A DNA stretch of 64,000 bases from Pelecanus crispus (taxonomy: Eukaryota > Chordata > Aves > Pelecaniformes > Pelecanidae). A model generated the notes under the pieces. It saw nothing but the letters and a program-made list of their open reading frames with translations, was not told where the DNA came from and did no database searches. The first letter of the stretch is position 1; every line of letters begins with the position of its first letter. Shown here in pieces: positions 50,001 to 61,923 of this stretch. Where the stretch lies: the NCBI RefSeq assembly GCF_030463565.1, contig NC_134646.1, positions 61,521,710-61,585,709 on the forward strand, written 5' to 3'. The translations under genes were made by a program, and so were the position numbers.

Positions 50001-53000
50001 ACTCCAAGCTTGCTGGGCACAGGCTAACTCCAAACTGGGAATCATATACCGCCATCAGGAGCACACTGAGCCCAAACTAATAAGCTTTGCTAGGAAGCAG
50101 AGCAATAAGGTGTGGATTCTGGGGGCCATTTGGTAGGTTCAGTATATCTCAGATCACAGACAGCCTTTTTTAAATCTACCTCTAGAGAAGTGTGGAGACG
50201 TGCCTTGAGAAAGCAGCCAAGGATCAAGAACTGAAGGAAGCAACGGGCTTTGAAACCATGCATCGGGAACGGGACACGGCCTAACATACATCCTTCAGTC
50301 GCTGACTGAAAAAGCAAGATCCTGGCATGCATAAAAGCTTTCAGACTGCCCATGCCCTTTATTTCCTTAGTACAGGTAAGAGAGCTGGCAGTACAAACAA
50401 CTGCTGGGCAGAAACCATACTTGGAAATGAAGGCAATGCGGAAGAAAACATAAAATCTTTTAAGAACTCTTTATTCCAATGGTTGATCTGCCTGATCAAA
50501 AAAAAAGATGTCTGTTGGCTCTGTAGAGTTTTCAGCCTTTCATTCTTGTTTGACCTTCTCTCCTAGATCAAACTGTCATGGAAAGTGGAAGAGTCATCAT
50601 CTCTTGATGCCTGCTGGTTTTCCAGAAGATACACTTCACCAAAATGCACAGGATTGGAGTCAGTACAGAGCAGGTGACTCCTGCGGACCTCACAGGCTGA
50701 AGCAAGTACCTTAGTCCCCAGTGATGTAAGTTTTTCCTCTTGACTGGTTGGCTCATCATGACATAGTGGTTAAGTGACAGACAACAGAGCTTGCAGACGT
50801 TTTGCCTTGTGTCTCTGTTATATTCATGTCCCGTCTTCGTGTTGCAAGATAGAGTAGCTGGTGGGAGGGGAATACAGAAGGGGCTTTCAAGGGAAAGTAT
50901 ACTATAACCTCTTCTCTGAGACCACACTGCACTGACTAAAAATTGCTAAAATTTGTAGCCCACAGCGGTGAGACATTGCATGTTGTTTGCTGGGATCTCT
51001 CTGGAAGTCATACAAAGGGTTTGGGTAAATCCCTGCTGTCAGCTCTTTGCTTCTGAAACTCTCATTTCCTCCTTCTCTCACATACACTCATGTTCCTTTA
51101 ATCACAGAACTTCCTACTTCTTTTTTAAGCAAAAGCTGACCATGGAAATTTTTATCCTTTGTTGGGGCATGAAGTTTTAAAATAGGGGAAACAAGAATTT
51201 ACTGTACTTGGGACACACACTCAGCAAATAATAATTAGCACAGATCCACTCAAATGTCCAAATATATATTCCTTAATTTGTCCACGATTTTAAGCAATTG
51301 TTGCCTTAAACTGAACCTATTTAGTAATGTCTTGTCCTGTAACACCTGCCCAGTTAAAACAGTACTCCTTTCTGGAACCAAGATGCTTGGAACAAATTAT
51401 GAGAAATGCTGCTTTTTTTTTTTTTTAAACAAATGCTAATAATTTTGGATGCCTAAAGATGTTCTGAGGATAGAACATGCTGTTTATGCATGCTTGATTT
51501 ACGCTAACACAGACTTATTTTTTCTATCCCATACAGAGTTTGGCACCTACCAGAGTATGGATAATGGCTTGCTATGGCACCTTTCACACTAGCCAGCATA
51601 CCTAAAATACAGTAACATTAAAGTCAGTAGTTATATATGACTCCACCACACAATCCCATTAAATCCTGCAGGAGCCGAGCCAGCCACCTGCAGTTTCTGC
51701 AGTATAATTTCTGTACAGGTAGGGTAAAACACCTACATATGTTCTGTCTCACCTTTTTACTGTTTTCTTGCAAAGTCAGTGCATTAAAGCAATCTTTCTA
51801 TTCTGATGATGTAGTTCAGCAGCTTAATGCCAAACAATGAATTTAAGGTCACAAATTTGACAGTCAAACAATAAAATCCAAGTTTTGTGAATAAATACCT
51901 TGTTCTTGTTGTTAAAGGTAAGGTAGGTGGCAGGTATGACCAAGAAGTTTCAAGCAGGAGCCTTACAATAATAGGCCAGCATCATGGACTGTCTTCATTT
52001 CAGCTCCAGCAAGGTTACATGTTGTAAAAGTGTCCATGGCTGGAAGTTGCAACTTAAATTGTTATTTGATTGCTGTTTCTAGGTATTATTGAAACTGAAG
52101 CTTGTTCTCAGCACCATGAAGACGTCAGTGTATCCCAGAGATATGCCAGAGGCTGTTTGAGGGTATTTATGTATTAAAGTCTTCCTTTATTTTCCATTCT
52201 AGCAGGAAGCAACCTTTCCTGACCAGATGACTAGGTTATGTGATCAGGCCTTATTTGACTTGCTCCACTGTTTGAAAAGAACAGCATCTTTTCTTCGTCA
52301 GAGAAACCTTGCTTGCATTGAGGTCTGCCTCTACGAATTCCATCAGGAACTGCAAAAAAAAAAAACCTCCTGAAGGTTTTCTGAGGCTTACCCAGAGTAT
52401 TTCACTGTGCTCAGATTCGTACTGCCTCTCAGTTCAATGAATATTTGCACTCATGCCTCTTTATGGTATGTCAGACACCTCTTTATGGTACGTTAGACAT
52501 CCTACCGCAGGTCTTGAAAATGTCATGGCTTTATCATGGCTGGCCCTATGTATTCGCTTCTTGATAGTCCATCCCCTTCCATTTTTAATAAGCATCTTAG
52601 ATCTTAGGTTTTCCTTCTCTCAAAATGAGCATGTTTATTAACAACTTTCTTGACAAGTTTACTGTATAGAATGCACTCCAAAGGCTCTATAATTATTCCT
52701 TATTTACATACCATTAATTATATTGCTACTTTGCTAATTGCAAGGTTCACTGCTCGTCTGTATCTGCCTGTTACCTCAGTCTCTAACCACTGAAACCACC
52801 ATTTGAAATTCCTTACCAAAAAATACTAGACACAATTGGTGTAGCAGTCCATTAAAATACTAACCAGCAACTGCATTTCAGGTTTTGTTTAGTTTGTTTT
52901 GGGATCAGATTTTTTGGGATATGTCCTAAGAGAAAACTGCAAATAACATGTACCACTAATCCCATCAAGAATCTATGGGTTCATGAGCTCAAAGTCCCAA

Positions 53001-54629
53001 CCAGTGGCCAACTCTTCAAGCTACTCAGCTCATCTTAACTAACACATGGAAGAAACATGTTCTTTGAGTCAGCTGTTGCCTTGACAATTCCAAGTCTTTG
53101 ACATTGCAAGACATTTCACTATCTAAAAAGCCAACAACATCCTAAGCATCAGATGTTGGAAACATGGAAAAAGACGCTATATAGGAGTGCTGAAGTATTC
53201 GTTCATCCTATAACAGCTTATGAAAAAAATCTGAGAAAACAACTTGAAAATTTCTTAAATGCTAGTTAAACAGTCAAAAAACCCCTTCCACTTTCAAGAG
53301 AAGTAGGGTCAATCAAGTTCTAGCAATAAGACTTTTTTTCCTGAGGACCATCTTGATTAGACAGACTTGCAAATAACTAGTGAGAAATGGAAACTCACTG
53401 TCTCATTAGTAACAGAAGAACAGACAGATACAAAAGCTAATTGTCATATTCTGCTTTTAGCTGGAAAATGAAAAATGTATTTATATCTCCTTTGTAGACA
53501 AGCAGTCTAGTGTGAAATGTTAACAAAAGGAAAGGTATTGCAGAAGAGTGCTACACAGTGACAGAAAGAAGTAGGCATCCAGTTGAGCCCAGGGCCAATA
53601 TGACTGTTGTCAGAACATCTTGGTTGGTCATTTTACTCCTAATCAAAAGCAGACTCCTGCTTCCATCTCTTCCTGTAGCAGCAATTTCTATTTGTGAAAT
53701 ATAACACTTCAGAAATGTCAAGAAAATTTCCTAAAATCTGTTTGGGGTTCTGAAATGTTGCATGAGAAAAGCTGGGGACAGGGAGCTAGTACAAGCTTCT
53801 CCAGAATCCCTGTTTTAATCGTCTCTGTTCTCTCTGTAAGAGGAGTTTCATCATCTTCTAGCATCTATAGCCCCAAAGCTTTTCTAACACCATGGAAATA
53901 TATGATACAATTAGACAGAAGAAAAAAAGCCATTTATACAAAGGAATAAGTAGTCTTCTACATAATGAACTTCAGTACTTACTGATTTGCTTTGGGTTAT
54001 GCTGAAAAGGCCTACTTTGAGGCACTGAATTCTTGCAGCCTCAGGTTTGTTTAGATGAAAGGCACACTTTCTGGCAACTGCATGAGCAAATGAGCACCCA
54101 GTGATCCACCCTAATTTAGGTTATGTAAAACTTAGTGGGTGTAAGCCACACATGCGCCTTCCGAAGGCAATGCCTGGGTTGCACTCCCGACGGTTAGCTT
54201 GGCTGCCAGCATTCTCCCTCCCACATACCTGTTCTAGTAAAGCTCTGTTAAAGAAAAATTACTTCACATCACAGGGTGTGACACAGTATAAATACTGTGC
54301 AATGATCTAAAGTGCCTCAAGCAATCATGGCATTCATCCAGCTGTAGTCAAAATGTATTCTTTTTGTTTTAGGTGCTTTTTTGGTGTCATCAACATAGTA
54401 TGCAAATATGGTGCACTGTTTGAAGTGGAAAAGAACAGGATCACAGTATTTTGAAACAGATGGGAGACCAGTAAGGGCCCTTTTACACAGCGCGACCTTT
54501 GTGTTGGAGGTCCCTAAGCAAGCTCCAAGAGAACTGGCTTGCTTGTTCAATGAAGAGCAGTGGCATGCAGAGACACCAAAGCAAGCTCTGACCAGCCCAG
54601 CGCTGGAATCAGAAGCAATGTAGACACGT
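50001..54629. other. Intergenic, no gene seen
   Basis: AT-rich with a T run near 51413-51426, an A run at 52354-52364 and the tandem duplication at 52456. No coding signal. Confidence 0.55.
52456..52499 (+). repeat. 22-bp tandem duplication
   Basis: CCTCTTTATGGTATGTCAGA plus CA is followed directly by a second copy with two transitions. The copy differences suggest moderate age. Confidence 0.75.
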
Positions 54630-55020
54630 AACGTGAGCTGTGCTATGGGGCTGCGTGTTGGGGAGCAGCAAGGGCGGGTGCGGCTCTGAAGGGAAAAGCG
54701 AGCCAGGAGCTGAGGGTGACAGGCAGGCAAAGGGGGCAGCTTACTGACAAGAGGGCTGTCCCACAATACCCAAAAAGGACAAGAAAGGCAGGTCAACAGT
54801 CCAGGTCACCAGACAAGGCCATGGCGGCGAGGCAGGTCTGAGGTCAAGCCAGGAATCCAAGTCCGTAACTCAGGATCAACAAGGGTACACGGCCAGACCC
54901 GAGTGTGGCTGCAACATAGCTCAGGCAGGGACCAAGCACAAGAGCCTCAGCTTAAATGCAGCTCCTAGGAGACGGTGGCAGGGTGGGAAGCACCTGGCTT
55001 CTTCCAGCTTTTTGTTGAAT
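54630..55020. other. Unclassified GC-rich block, possibly an unrecognised repeat
   Basis: Compositionally distinct stretch rich in CAGG and GGTC words (CCAGGTCACCAGACAAGGCC, GAGGTCAAGCCAGGAATCCA). It ends near TTAAATGCAGCTCCTAGGAG. The style recalls avian LTR or other interspersed repeats, but I cannot name a family and see no clear termini. A 159-residue minus-strand open frame that overlaps its left half (54317-54796) does not resemble a known protein. Confidence 0.35.
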
Positions 55021-55794
55021 GGCTGCAAGGCCAGCAGGCATTGAGGCCAGAAACTGCTGGAGGCCAGAAGTGCCTCACAGCTAGATGTCTGCATTATCTG
55101 AGTTGCATTATCTAGTTAAGCAGAACAAACCCCCAGGAGAGAGGGGAATGCACCGAGGGCACTGACGCTATCCCAGCTGACTTGGCTAAGAAGTGGTGGT
55201 GTGCTCTGCCATGTTGACATACCAGGCTGTTTTATTATGGTGGAATTGCAGCAGCTATTGTGGTGGACTTGAAGTAAAAAAAAATACTGGATTCAGCTCC
55301 TTGCTCCACTGAATGGTGAAGGAAGATCCCAAAGGAGAAAAAGCACTAGCTACGATGTCCTCTTTGCTCTGTGTAGATTACTGTCCTTCAGAGTCCTACT
55401 AGCTGCAGTTTCATGAGTTTGTCCTAAATAATAGCAACTCTTATCAAAGATTACTATGTTTGAAAAAAAAATCCCAAGAATATTGGTTGACTGGTGATGC
55501 TATACTACAATTCTTCCTGTTCAGGATTGCTGGCAGTGCACCTACTCCAGCGTATCAAGCAAGAGCTGGAGGGTGCAAGGTACCTGCAGAGGAGGTACCT
55601 GGTAAGGAGACAATGTGTTTTAGTAGGACCGAGAGAGTTACTGTTGGGAGGGAGGTATAGCTGTCAGAAAAAGATAAGGTTCCAGCGACTGCGCTTCCCA
55701 TTGTACATTGTTTCGGCAGAGCATTGCGTGACTACTGAGTACACATTACAGACCTTCTGGAACAATCTTTCAGACAACCAGCAAGACAGTTTGA

Positions 55795-55965
55795 CCACAA
55801 CTTAAAAGATCTGGATTTCAGCGCCAGCAACCAGTGAGAACCTGAAATATTTGGTGCAAGTCATTAAACTTCTTTGTGACTCAATTCTCACTGTAAACAA
55901 GGGAAGACCTCTAATGTGTGCCTTTATGAAAGTGCTTTGACCTTCCCACATGATAGGCACTGTAT
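55795..55965 (+). repeat. MIR-like (CORE-SINE) fossil
   Basis: TTGGTGCAAGTCATTAAACT, then TGTGACTCAATTCTCACTG, then TATGAAAGTGCTTTGA lie in the order of the MIR consensus (GGCAAGTCACTTAA, CTCAGTTTCC, AAGCGCTT). Divergence is high. Confidence 0.45.
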
Positions 55966-56527
55966 CATCATTCTCAGATTCTGTATTAAGTAATGATCTC
56001 TGGAAAGAGACGACAGGGCAAAACAGAAAAGTACATCAAACAGCCAGAAGCACAGGGAGTCACAAGTACCTACCACAAACTACCACTTGCACTAGTTGGA
56101 AAAAACAAAACAGAACCGGGTGACCGCAGCACACCACAGCAGGTCCTCCAGCTATGCAGTGCTGTTTACTGCTATGGTTTTAGAGGAGCTGCCTTTTTCT
56201 TGCTGCACATTCCAACATTAGTTCTTTCCACATTTCAGTCTAACCTCTCTCTGGACTACTGCATCAATGTAATTCACTAGCACACTCAGATTGCACACTT
56301 TGCTGCCTTTGTCATGCACCTTTGGAAGCCTAGGTTGCACATAGAAGTGAACGCCTGCCTTCCCTCCTTTTTCACTGTTTTTTCTTTTCTTCAAAAACTA
56401 AGCATCACTCCTTGGGATTTTTATCTGTAGAAGTGAGATGGAGAAAATGTTGATTATTTCAACTTGGGCTTTCCAGAAGTGGTTCATTTGAGATTCCTGC
56501 TGAGGGCCCGTCTATGGATTTGCAGTT

Positions 56528-56567
56528 TTTGGTTGTTTTTTTTGTTGTTGTTGTTGTTGTTTTTTTA
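56528..56567 (+). repeat. GTT microsatellite with T runs
   Basis: Six GTT units (about 56543-56560) flanked by T8 and T7 runs. Confidence 0.8.
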
Positions 56568-57045
56568 GAACATTCCCTGAATCAGAAATTACTGTTCATA
56601 TGGAAAACAGTATGTGATGACAATTGCTGGTACTCAGACAACAGGAGATCTAATTTTACACATGCTTAAGGATGCTCAGCTACAGAGTGTAGCTGGAGAA
56701 CGATGCAAGTATCTGGGACTAGCTCTAGGCTCTATTACTTCTTTCTCATACTTCTGAAGGGGAAAGCTCCAAACTTTTCCAAGGTTGGGAACTGGGTAAG
56801 TGACATTACCTTCCTCCACACTCTTCCACCCTGGCCCCTTGAACTGGAGAGGTGCGGTGACAAAAATCAGCACAGGATGGGGAAAGACATACTGAAGCAA
56901 CATACCATATATCTGCTTCAGTGTAAGCAACAGAAATACTTAAATCAACTATTTCATTCATTTTCAGACCCTGAACCAGTGGATGGCATGATCCCTCACT
57001 TTGCCAGGCATTTACGTATTGAACAAAATCATATTAATTTGCATA

Positions 57046-57087
57046 TGTACAAATAGAAAATTCATTTGTACCCACAGGAAATTCATA
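57046..57087 (+). repeat. Diverged 21-bp tandem duplication
   Basis: TGTACAAATAGAAAATTCAT and TGTACCCACAGGAAATTCAT, each followed by one base, lie head to tail with several mismatches. Confidence 0.5.
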
Positions 57088-57564
57088 CTCCCTGGTACAA
57101 TGAAACAGTTACATCTATATAGTCACAAAAGCAAAAAGTTGCTTGTTATCTATTTACCACATTTATGCATTCTGAGAACAGTGACTTTAGTTCTCATCTA
57201 AGGGCACTTACTGCTGGAATTACACAAATTCCCAATAAAAGGCTTTGGAGTAGAAGTAGTCCTCCACTTATGCTGGCAGAGAAGCAAAACATCACAAAAA
57301 GGAACGCACCCCTGGAGTCATGTGGAATGTACTTCACCTTAGTCAACATATGCTGATGCAGGTCCCAAGATCACAACTGGATCCTTAGCATGTTTAGAAG
57401 AGTCTGAGGACTAAGAGTTTTCATTAATAACCACTGTAGATGGTACCGTACTTTCAGGGAAAGTCTCATCTTACATGGTTCTGAACTGTCACCCCACCAA
57501 CTATGTTTTTGTTTTTAAATGTCGAAAAATGTACAAACATAGATGTAGGCATAGACTTATTATT

Positions 57565-57570
57565 TTTATT
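57565..57570 (-). promoter_or_regulatory. Polyadenylation signal AATAAA for TBC1D1
   Basis: On the minus strand AATAAA occurs at 57570-57565, inside an A-rich context. It is followed by a U/GU-rich stretch (plus-strand complement about 57515-57545), the usual downstream element. It is the only canonical hexamer on this strand between the stop codon and 57540; no minus-strand ATTAAA was found there either. Confidence 0.65.
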
Positions 57571-58655
57571 GCTCTTGTTAAAAAGTCAGTGTATGAATTA
57601 TGGCACTATGCTGTAAAAATGCAACGTTACTGAGTACTCTAACAGTATGAGGTCCATTATGACAAGATTTTAAACATGAAGCACGAGCTTCAATATGGAT
57701 TTCCAAAGAAAAAAGCCGAAGAGGTAAATGGATTAATAATAACTGATTTATCTGGAATTTCAATACTAAATGAATACAGAGTGGATTTGTAGGAACCAGA
57801 CATATTTAAGACATGACAGAGTCAAACAAAGCTTCTAGAAATTGAAGAGTAAATTCTCTTTTTCTTTTTGACCTACGTAGAGGTATTTTTGTTCTGCACA
57901 GTAGATGAACATTACAGTTCTCCTATTAAACTAAAACCACAATGTGTCAAGGGGATTTGCACAAGAAAAGGAAAAAACTAAAACAAAACCTCTTCTACAT
58001 TGCCAGTCAGAGAAAAAACTGTGTGCTTTGAAATTTTAAAAATAAAAACATCAATTTAAGGGGGGGGGAATCACATGTCCTGGTTGAATCTCCACCACAA
58101 CAAAACACCGATGCCTATTAACTCTGTACTTGGGGACTGAACAAAACTACGGCACTATTCCTAATTCTGAAGCAAACCCAAACATATCCATGGATATTAT
58201 TGCACTTGTAGCAGTGGTGCTTTAACTGGCCTGAAAACTACTTTCATTGTATTAAAGAAAGTGAGAATTTCTTTTTTTTTTTTTACATGTGTAATCTTAC
58301 TCGAAAGATGCATTGTAAAAAGAATGGTGTCCTAATTTAAACTGCCATACCCTTTATAAAACAGTTTAGGCATATCTGGCACAACATGAAGCTCTTGAAA
58401 TACCTCCGCTACTTCAGAAAAAGACTTAAAGAATAACATTTTCCAGAGGATGGGTGTGCATAGAGTACCAAATAAAGGGAAAAAAAAAGACAGTGGGCAT
58501 TAGTTTCCAGAAAAAGGATGTCTTACATCACACAGCAGATCAGAAATAAATACGATGAAACCTGAAGAATCTGAATATAAATCCTTGGATGATGTTACAA
58601 GAGTCACAGGCTTCACCAAATCAATGTCAGTGTATTTTGTTAAGCATAATGCAGT

Positions 58656-58663
58656 TATGTACA
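58656..58663 (-). promoter_or_regulatory. Pumilio response element-like site in TBC1D1 3'UTR
   Basis: The minus strand reads TGTACATA, matching the UGUANAUA consensus bound by PUM1 and PUM2. A single 8-mer can occur by chance in about 2 kb of AU-rich UTR, so functional status is inferred only. Confidence 0.3.
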
Positions 58664-59419
58664 GTATGTTTATCAGATAATGCCAACTAACAGTACACTA
58701 AATTAATGGTTGTTAAACAAAAAACGTACTAAACCAACATACTTATAAAAACAGATGGCAACCCCCCCAGTTATGCATAGTTACAAATGATGAAGTCCAG
58801 CTCTCTGGAGTCCAATGGATCGACACTTTCAACCATGAGGAAGCAGTCTTCTGAAGCGTAAACAACATAATTAACAAAACCCAGTCAAGCTGTAGGGGAA
58901 TTACACTGTCAAAAATATCTCAAGTCCAATCACAAAACTCTCTGTAAATGTTACCACCGCATAGCTGCAATGGGGCAGTAATCCATTCAAAGGTTTTGCA
59001 CTGCCGTATTTCTTCAAACAACCTTCTAAAGGAAGTGCTACTTAACATGGCAGTGATCTACACACAAACAAAATATGTGATGAACACAAAGCACTTAGGT
59101 TTAGAAGCACTTAAGGAAGAATGCATGACATCTTTACAGTGTATTGTGTATGACTGCATGCATGATTAGGTTTCTCCTGCTTATTATTATGTGGCATCTT
59201 ATGGTTCATAGTATTTCTACACACTAAGAAGAACAAGCCTTCTCCCCGAGAAACCAGGTTCTCTGATATGGGAAGCCACCATGCCTGTATCTTGCTTTGC
59301 TACAGTAAGGCATGTACAATGAAGGTGACTATGTCAAATCCCTATGGATCATGACAGAAAGACCCAGTTCTTCCCTTTGTTTCTTGCTCAGCTTCTCTGC
59401 TCCATTACATCTGTGAGTG

Positions 59420-59620
59420 TCAGTCAGCATCCATGTGTTCTTGTCTAGTAAGTAGAGGCTTCCCAGCTGTATCACCCATCTTTTTCTGCATCTCTTCCAC
59501 GGCTTTCAGCAAACCTGCTCGTTCCTGCTCAAGAGTGAGAATGGACTCCTTCAGTTTGCCTTCATTGGTCAATAAAAGCTCTACTGTGGCTTCAAGGTTT
59601 TGGATCTTTCCATTAGCCAC
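59420..59620 (-). CDS. TBC1D1: TBC1D1 terminal coding exon with stop codon
   Basis: This terminal exon encodes 66 residues plus TGA (59422-59420). It begins VANGKIQNLEATVELLL and ends TRQEHMDAD. The acceptor AG is at 59622-59621, preceded by an unusually long pyrimidine tract on the minus strand (59630-59680). Joined to the upstream exon in phase 0 it reads through LLEELQ|VANGKIQ, continuing the coiled coil (LEATVELLL, LKESILTLEQERAGLLKAVEEM), followed by a short polar tail. The first GTG is an internal Val codon after the splice, not an initiation codon. The coiled-coil part matches the vertebrate family; the last 15 or so residues look lineage-variable. An overlapping plus-strand frame is a shadow. 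Confidence 0.87.
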   Translation of the reverse strand: MANGKIQNLEATVELLLTNEGKLKESILTLEQERAGLLKAVEEMQKKMGDTAGKPLLTRQEHMDAD

Positions 59621-61752
59621 CTTTCAAAGCAAGAAGAAAGGAGGACGGGGAGGAAGAAGGGAAAGAAAAAAAAGGAAATTCATTAATAACTGAAACCAAC
59701 TTTAAAACTATTTTTTGAGATACATTAATACCTATAAAATACTTACCAAATGATGAAAAATTGCAAAGGTAAATGCAAGTATGAATGTTATTAGATCTGT
59801 GTACTTTAGACTACAACTATGGTTTTGCCTATAACAAGAAACTTCCCTCTCTCAACTTGATTGCTTTGATTAGTTCACAATTAAACTCAGAATATAATGC
59901 AAAGCAATGAAATTAGAAAGTTACTAAGCCTGCAAATTATATACCAAAGAACTGCAGGTTAAGATAAGCCTCTGTATTGGTCAGCTGGGAGACATTTTTG
60001 GCCAGCCATATTTGTTGAATTCCACGTGCTTTGCAAAGCAAAGACAATCCAGCCTGTTAGCTGCATCGTCATTTCATCTCGACACTGAGTCCAACAAATG
60101 CCAGTTTTGGTGTCAAAGAGGTAGGAGAGGATTTAGTGCAATATGCAAATGGACAACACATCCTAAAAAATTCCAAAAATTCTCCTTCAAAATGCTGCAC
60201 ATATGGGCATTCTACTTGATGGCAAAACAAAGTATTAGATCATTCAAACTCATCATGTGAGATCTGTAGCTGAGGTACTTTGACAAAAGCAGAGATTTCT
60301 TTGGAGTTTCAGCACTGGGTAACATTTGGAGACAAGAGCACTGGATAGTCTTGGCTTTCAGGGAAGTATTTGCCTTCCTGATGAGCTCACTGCCCTTCAT
60401 ATAATTATGGTGGGTTAGAAAGTTCAGCCTTTGGGGGCAAAATATTGACAAACCGTGATCCATATTGCTTGCTGATGCATTTTCCTCCCATCAGCAATGG
60501 GTCACCTTTCACCACAGGAAATGAAGGCTGATAAGGCCCAACTCCAAGACAAAGGGATTGCTCCAACACTACAGACAGTTAAGTTCCCCACTATGATGTT
60601 AGGTGCTGACTTGCCAGCACTCATGTGGAGATGAGCTTTGCAAAAAACTGCTTAGGACTGAAAAGTCTTTAGGGGCAGGAAGGGATAGAAGATCCCCTGA
60701 TGCGGGTATCTATAGGACATCACATCTTGAATCTCATCCCAGAAATCCCTCTCCCCCATGCTACATTCAACAATTTCATTGCTCATGTGCCTGACGCTTT
60801 ATGAAAATATCTTGCAGAGGAGTCCCTGTTCTTCTGACTTCTCTAAGGCTCATCTTAGAACCTGAAACAGGTTCAGATCTCACAGGATCAGAATTTACAG
60901 CTTAAGCAAATTTTTGTTAGGAGAGGCAATCTAAGTCCGCACAGTTGGCTAGCTTTAGTCATGATACAGCACCAATGGCTGAGAAACCTGAACTCCTTCC
61001 CTCACCTACTATCTTACAAATATATGTCTCTAACAATAATCAAGAGGCTTGAAATGTCTGCTTCTTACCCTTGAAGTCCCTTTCTCCATCAAACTAAATG
61101 CATGGTCAACAGTTTTATAACAAATGTCCTGTTATAAAGCACCCAGAAAGCTGACTTCTTGAACAGTTAAGCAAAGAATAACCCCTACAGAGACCAGGTG
61201 TACTGCCTCTGAAAAAGCTGCCGACTGAGTAGGCACCAAGCATATATTAGAAATTATTATTTCACATACTATCTAAAAAATCTGGATAACAGTTTAAAAA
61301 TAAAAATCTTGTAAGAAAGAGTATGTCTTTATAGACAATGTATCCCATATCTGATGTATCTCTAAATTGTGACACTGGCATTAGCTTTCCCATTCGCAAT
61401 AGACTAATATCCTTGCTGTAATAAAGCAATGACTGAAAACATAAAAATGAAGTTGAGCGAGCACTTTGTGTATTTTTTAGTCATCTTCTACAGCTATGAT
61501 TTTAATTACAAGAGAAGAGACAGTGTGATGAATCAACTTTTCTCTAATTGCAAGCATATGCTCTATCCATCCTGCTCTCAGAATTTCTGCTGCATTTAAA
61601 CTTTAAAGGCTAAACTAAATAAAATTGCAAGTGGCTATGCTTTAAAGTCACTAGACCAAACACCAATAACTCCTGTGCCTTGGTGTAGGACAGTCTCTTC
61701 TGAAAAGGTGGATAAATTAGAATATTAATTAAATATGAAATATAAATTGTAC
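59621..61752 (-). other. TBC1D1: TBC1D1 last intron
   Basis: A 2132-bp intron with GT...AG ends. Sequence is AT-rich apart from the purine tract beside the last exon. I see no repeat I can name and no additional exon in it. Confidence 0.75.
59630..59680 (-). promoter_or_regulatory. Extended polypyrimidine tract before the TBC1D1 last exon
   Basis: The plus strand is almost purely purine (AAGAAG, GGAGG, GGAAG and A-runs). On the transcribed strand this is a long C/T tract ending about 10 nt before the acceptor AG. It is the expected U2AF-binding element, but longer than usual. Confidence 0.6.
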
Positions 61753-61923
61753 CTGCAGTTCTTCCAGGAGATCAAAGTTTTGTTTGCGCAAGCTACTGTT
61801 TGCCTTTTCTAATTTATCCAGTCTCTGATTGTCATTTAAAGATGAATCTATAAGCTCATCCTGAAGCACATGGTATTCAACTTCATAAGCTTGCAACTGC
61901 TTGGCAATATCCATTTCAAACAC
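61753..61923 (-). CDS. TBC1D1: TBC1D1 penultimate coding exon (C-terminal coiled coil, part 1)
   Basis: This 171-bp exon encodes 57 residues, from [17 protein letters not shown] to [12 protein letters not shown]. The acceptor is ACAG|GTG (AG at 61925-61924) and the donor is CTGCAG|GTACAA (GT at 61752-61751), so both boundaries are phase 0. The open frame runs past the donor into intron before stopping, so the exon end is set by the splice site. The peptide is rich in Glu, Gln, Lys and Leu with heptad-like spacing, as expected for the coiled coil after the TBC domain in TBC1D1 and TBC1D4. The [20 protein letters not shown] stretch is very highly conserved in that family. The first codon GTG is an internal Val, not a start. 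Confidence 0.87.

Larger units (their letters stand above)
55021..57544. other. Intergenic, just 3' of TBC1D1
   Basis: Holds the MIR-like relic, the GTT repeat and the diverged 21-bp duplication listed separately. I see no convergent gene. Confidence 0.5.
57545..59419 (-). other. TBC1D1: TBC1D1 3' untranslated region (predicted)
   Basis: Runs from the stop codon to just past the only minus-strand AATAAA between 57540 and 59420, giving about 1.9 kb. It contains an A13 tract on the minus strand (plus-strand T run 58272-58284), which could cause internal oligo-dT priming. It also has a C9 run (plus-strand G run 58060-58068) and a Pumilio-type site, TGTACATA, at 58663-58656. The exact cleavage site is not visible; 57545 is an estimate 20 nt past the signal. 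Confidence 0.65.

Noticed and set aside
54317..54796. 159-residue minus-strand open frame, the longest in the window
   Set aside because: It overlaps a GC-rich block, has low-complexity Ser/Pro/Leu composition, no recognisable domain and no splice or promoter context. Its length is explained by few stop codons in GC-rich sequence.
59433..59693. Plus-strand open frame over the TBC1D1 last exon
   Set aside because: It is the antisense shadow of the conserved minus-strand exon.
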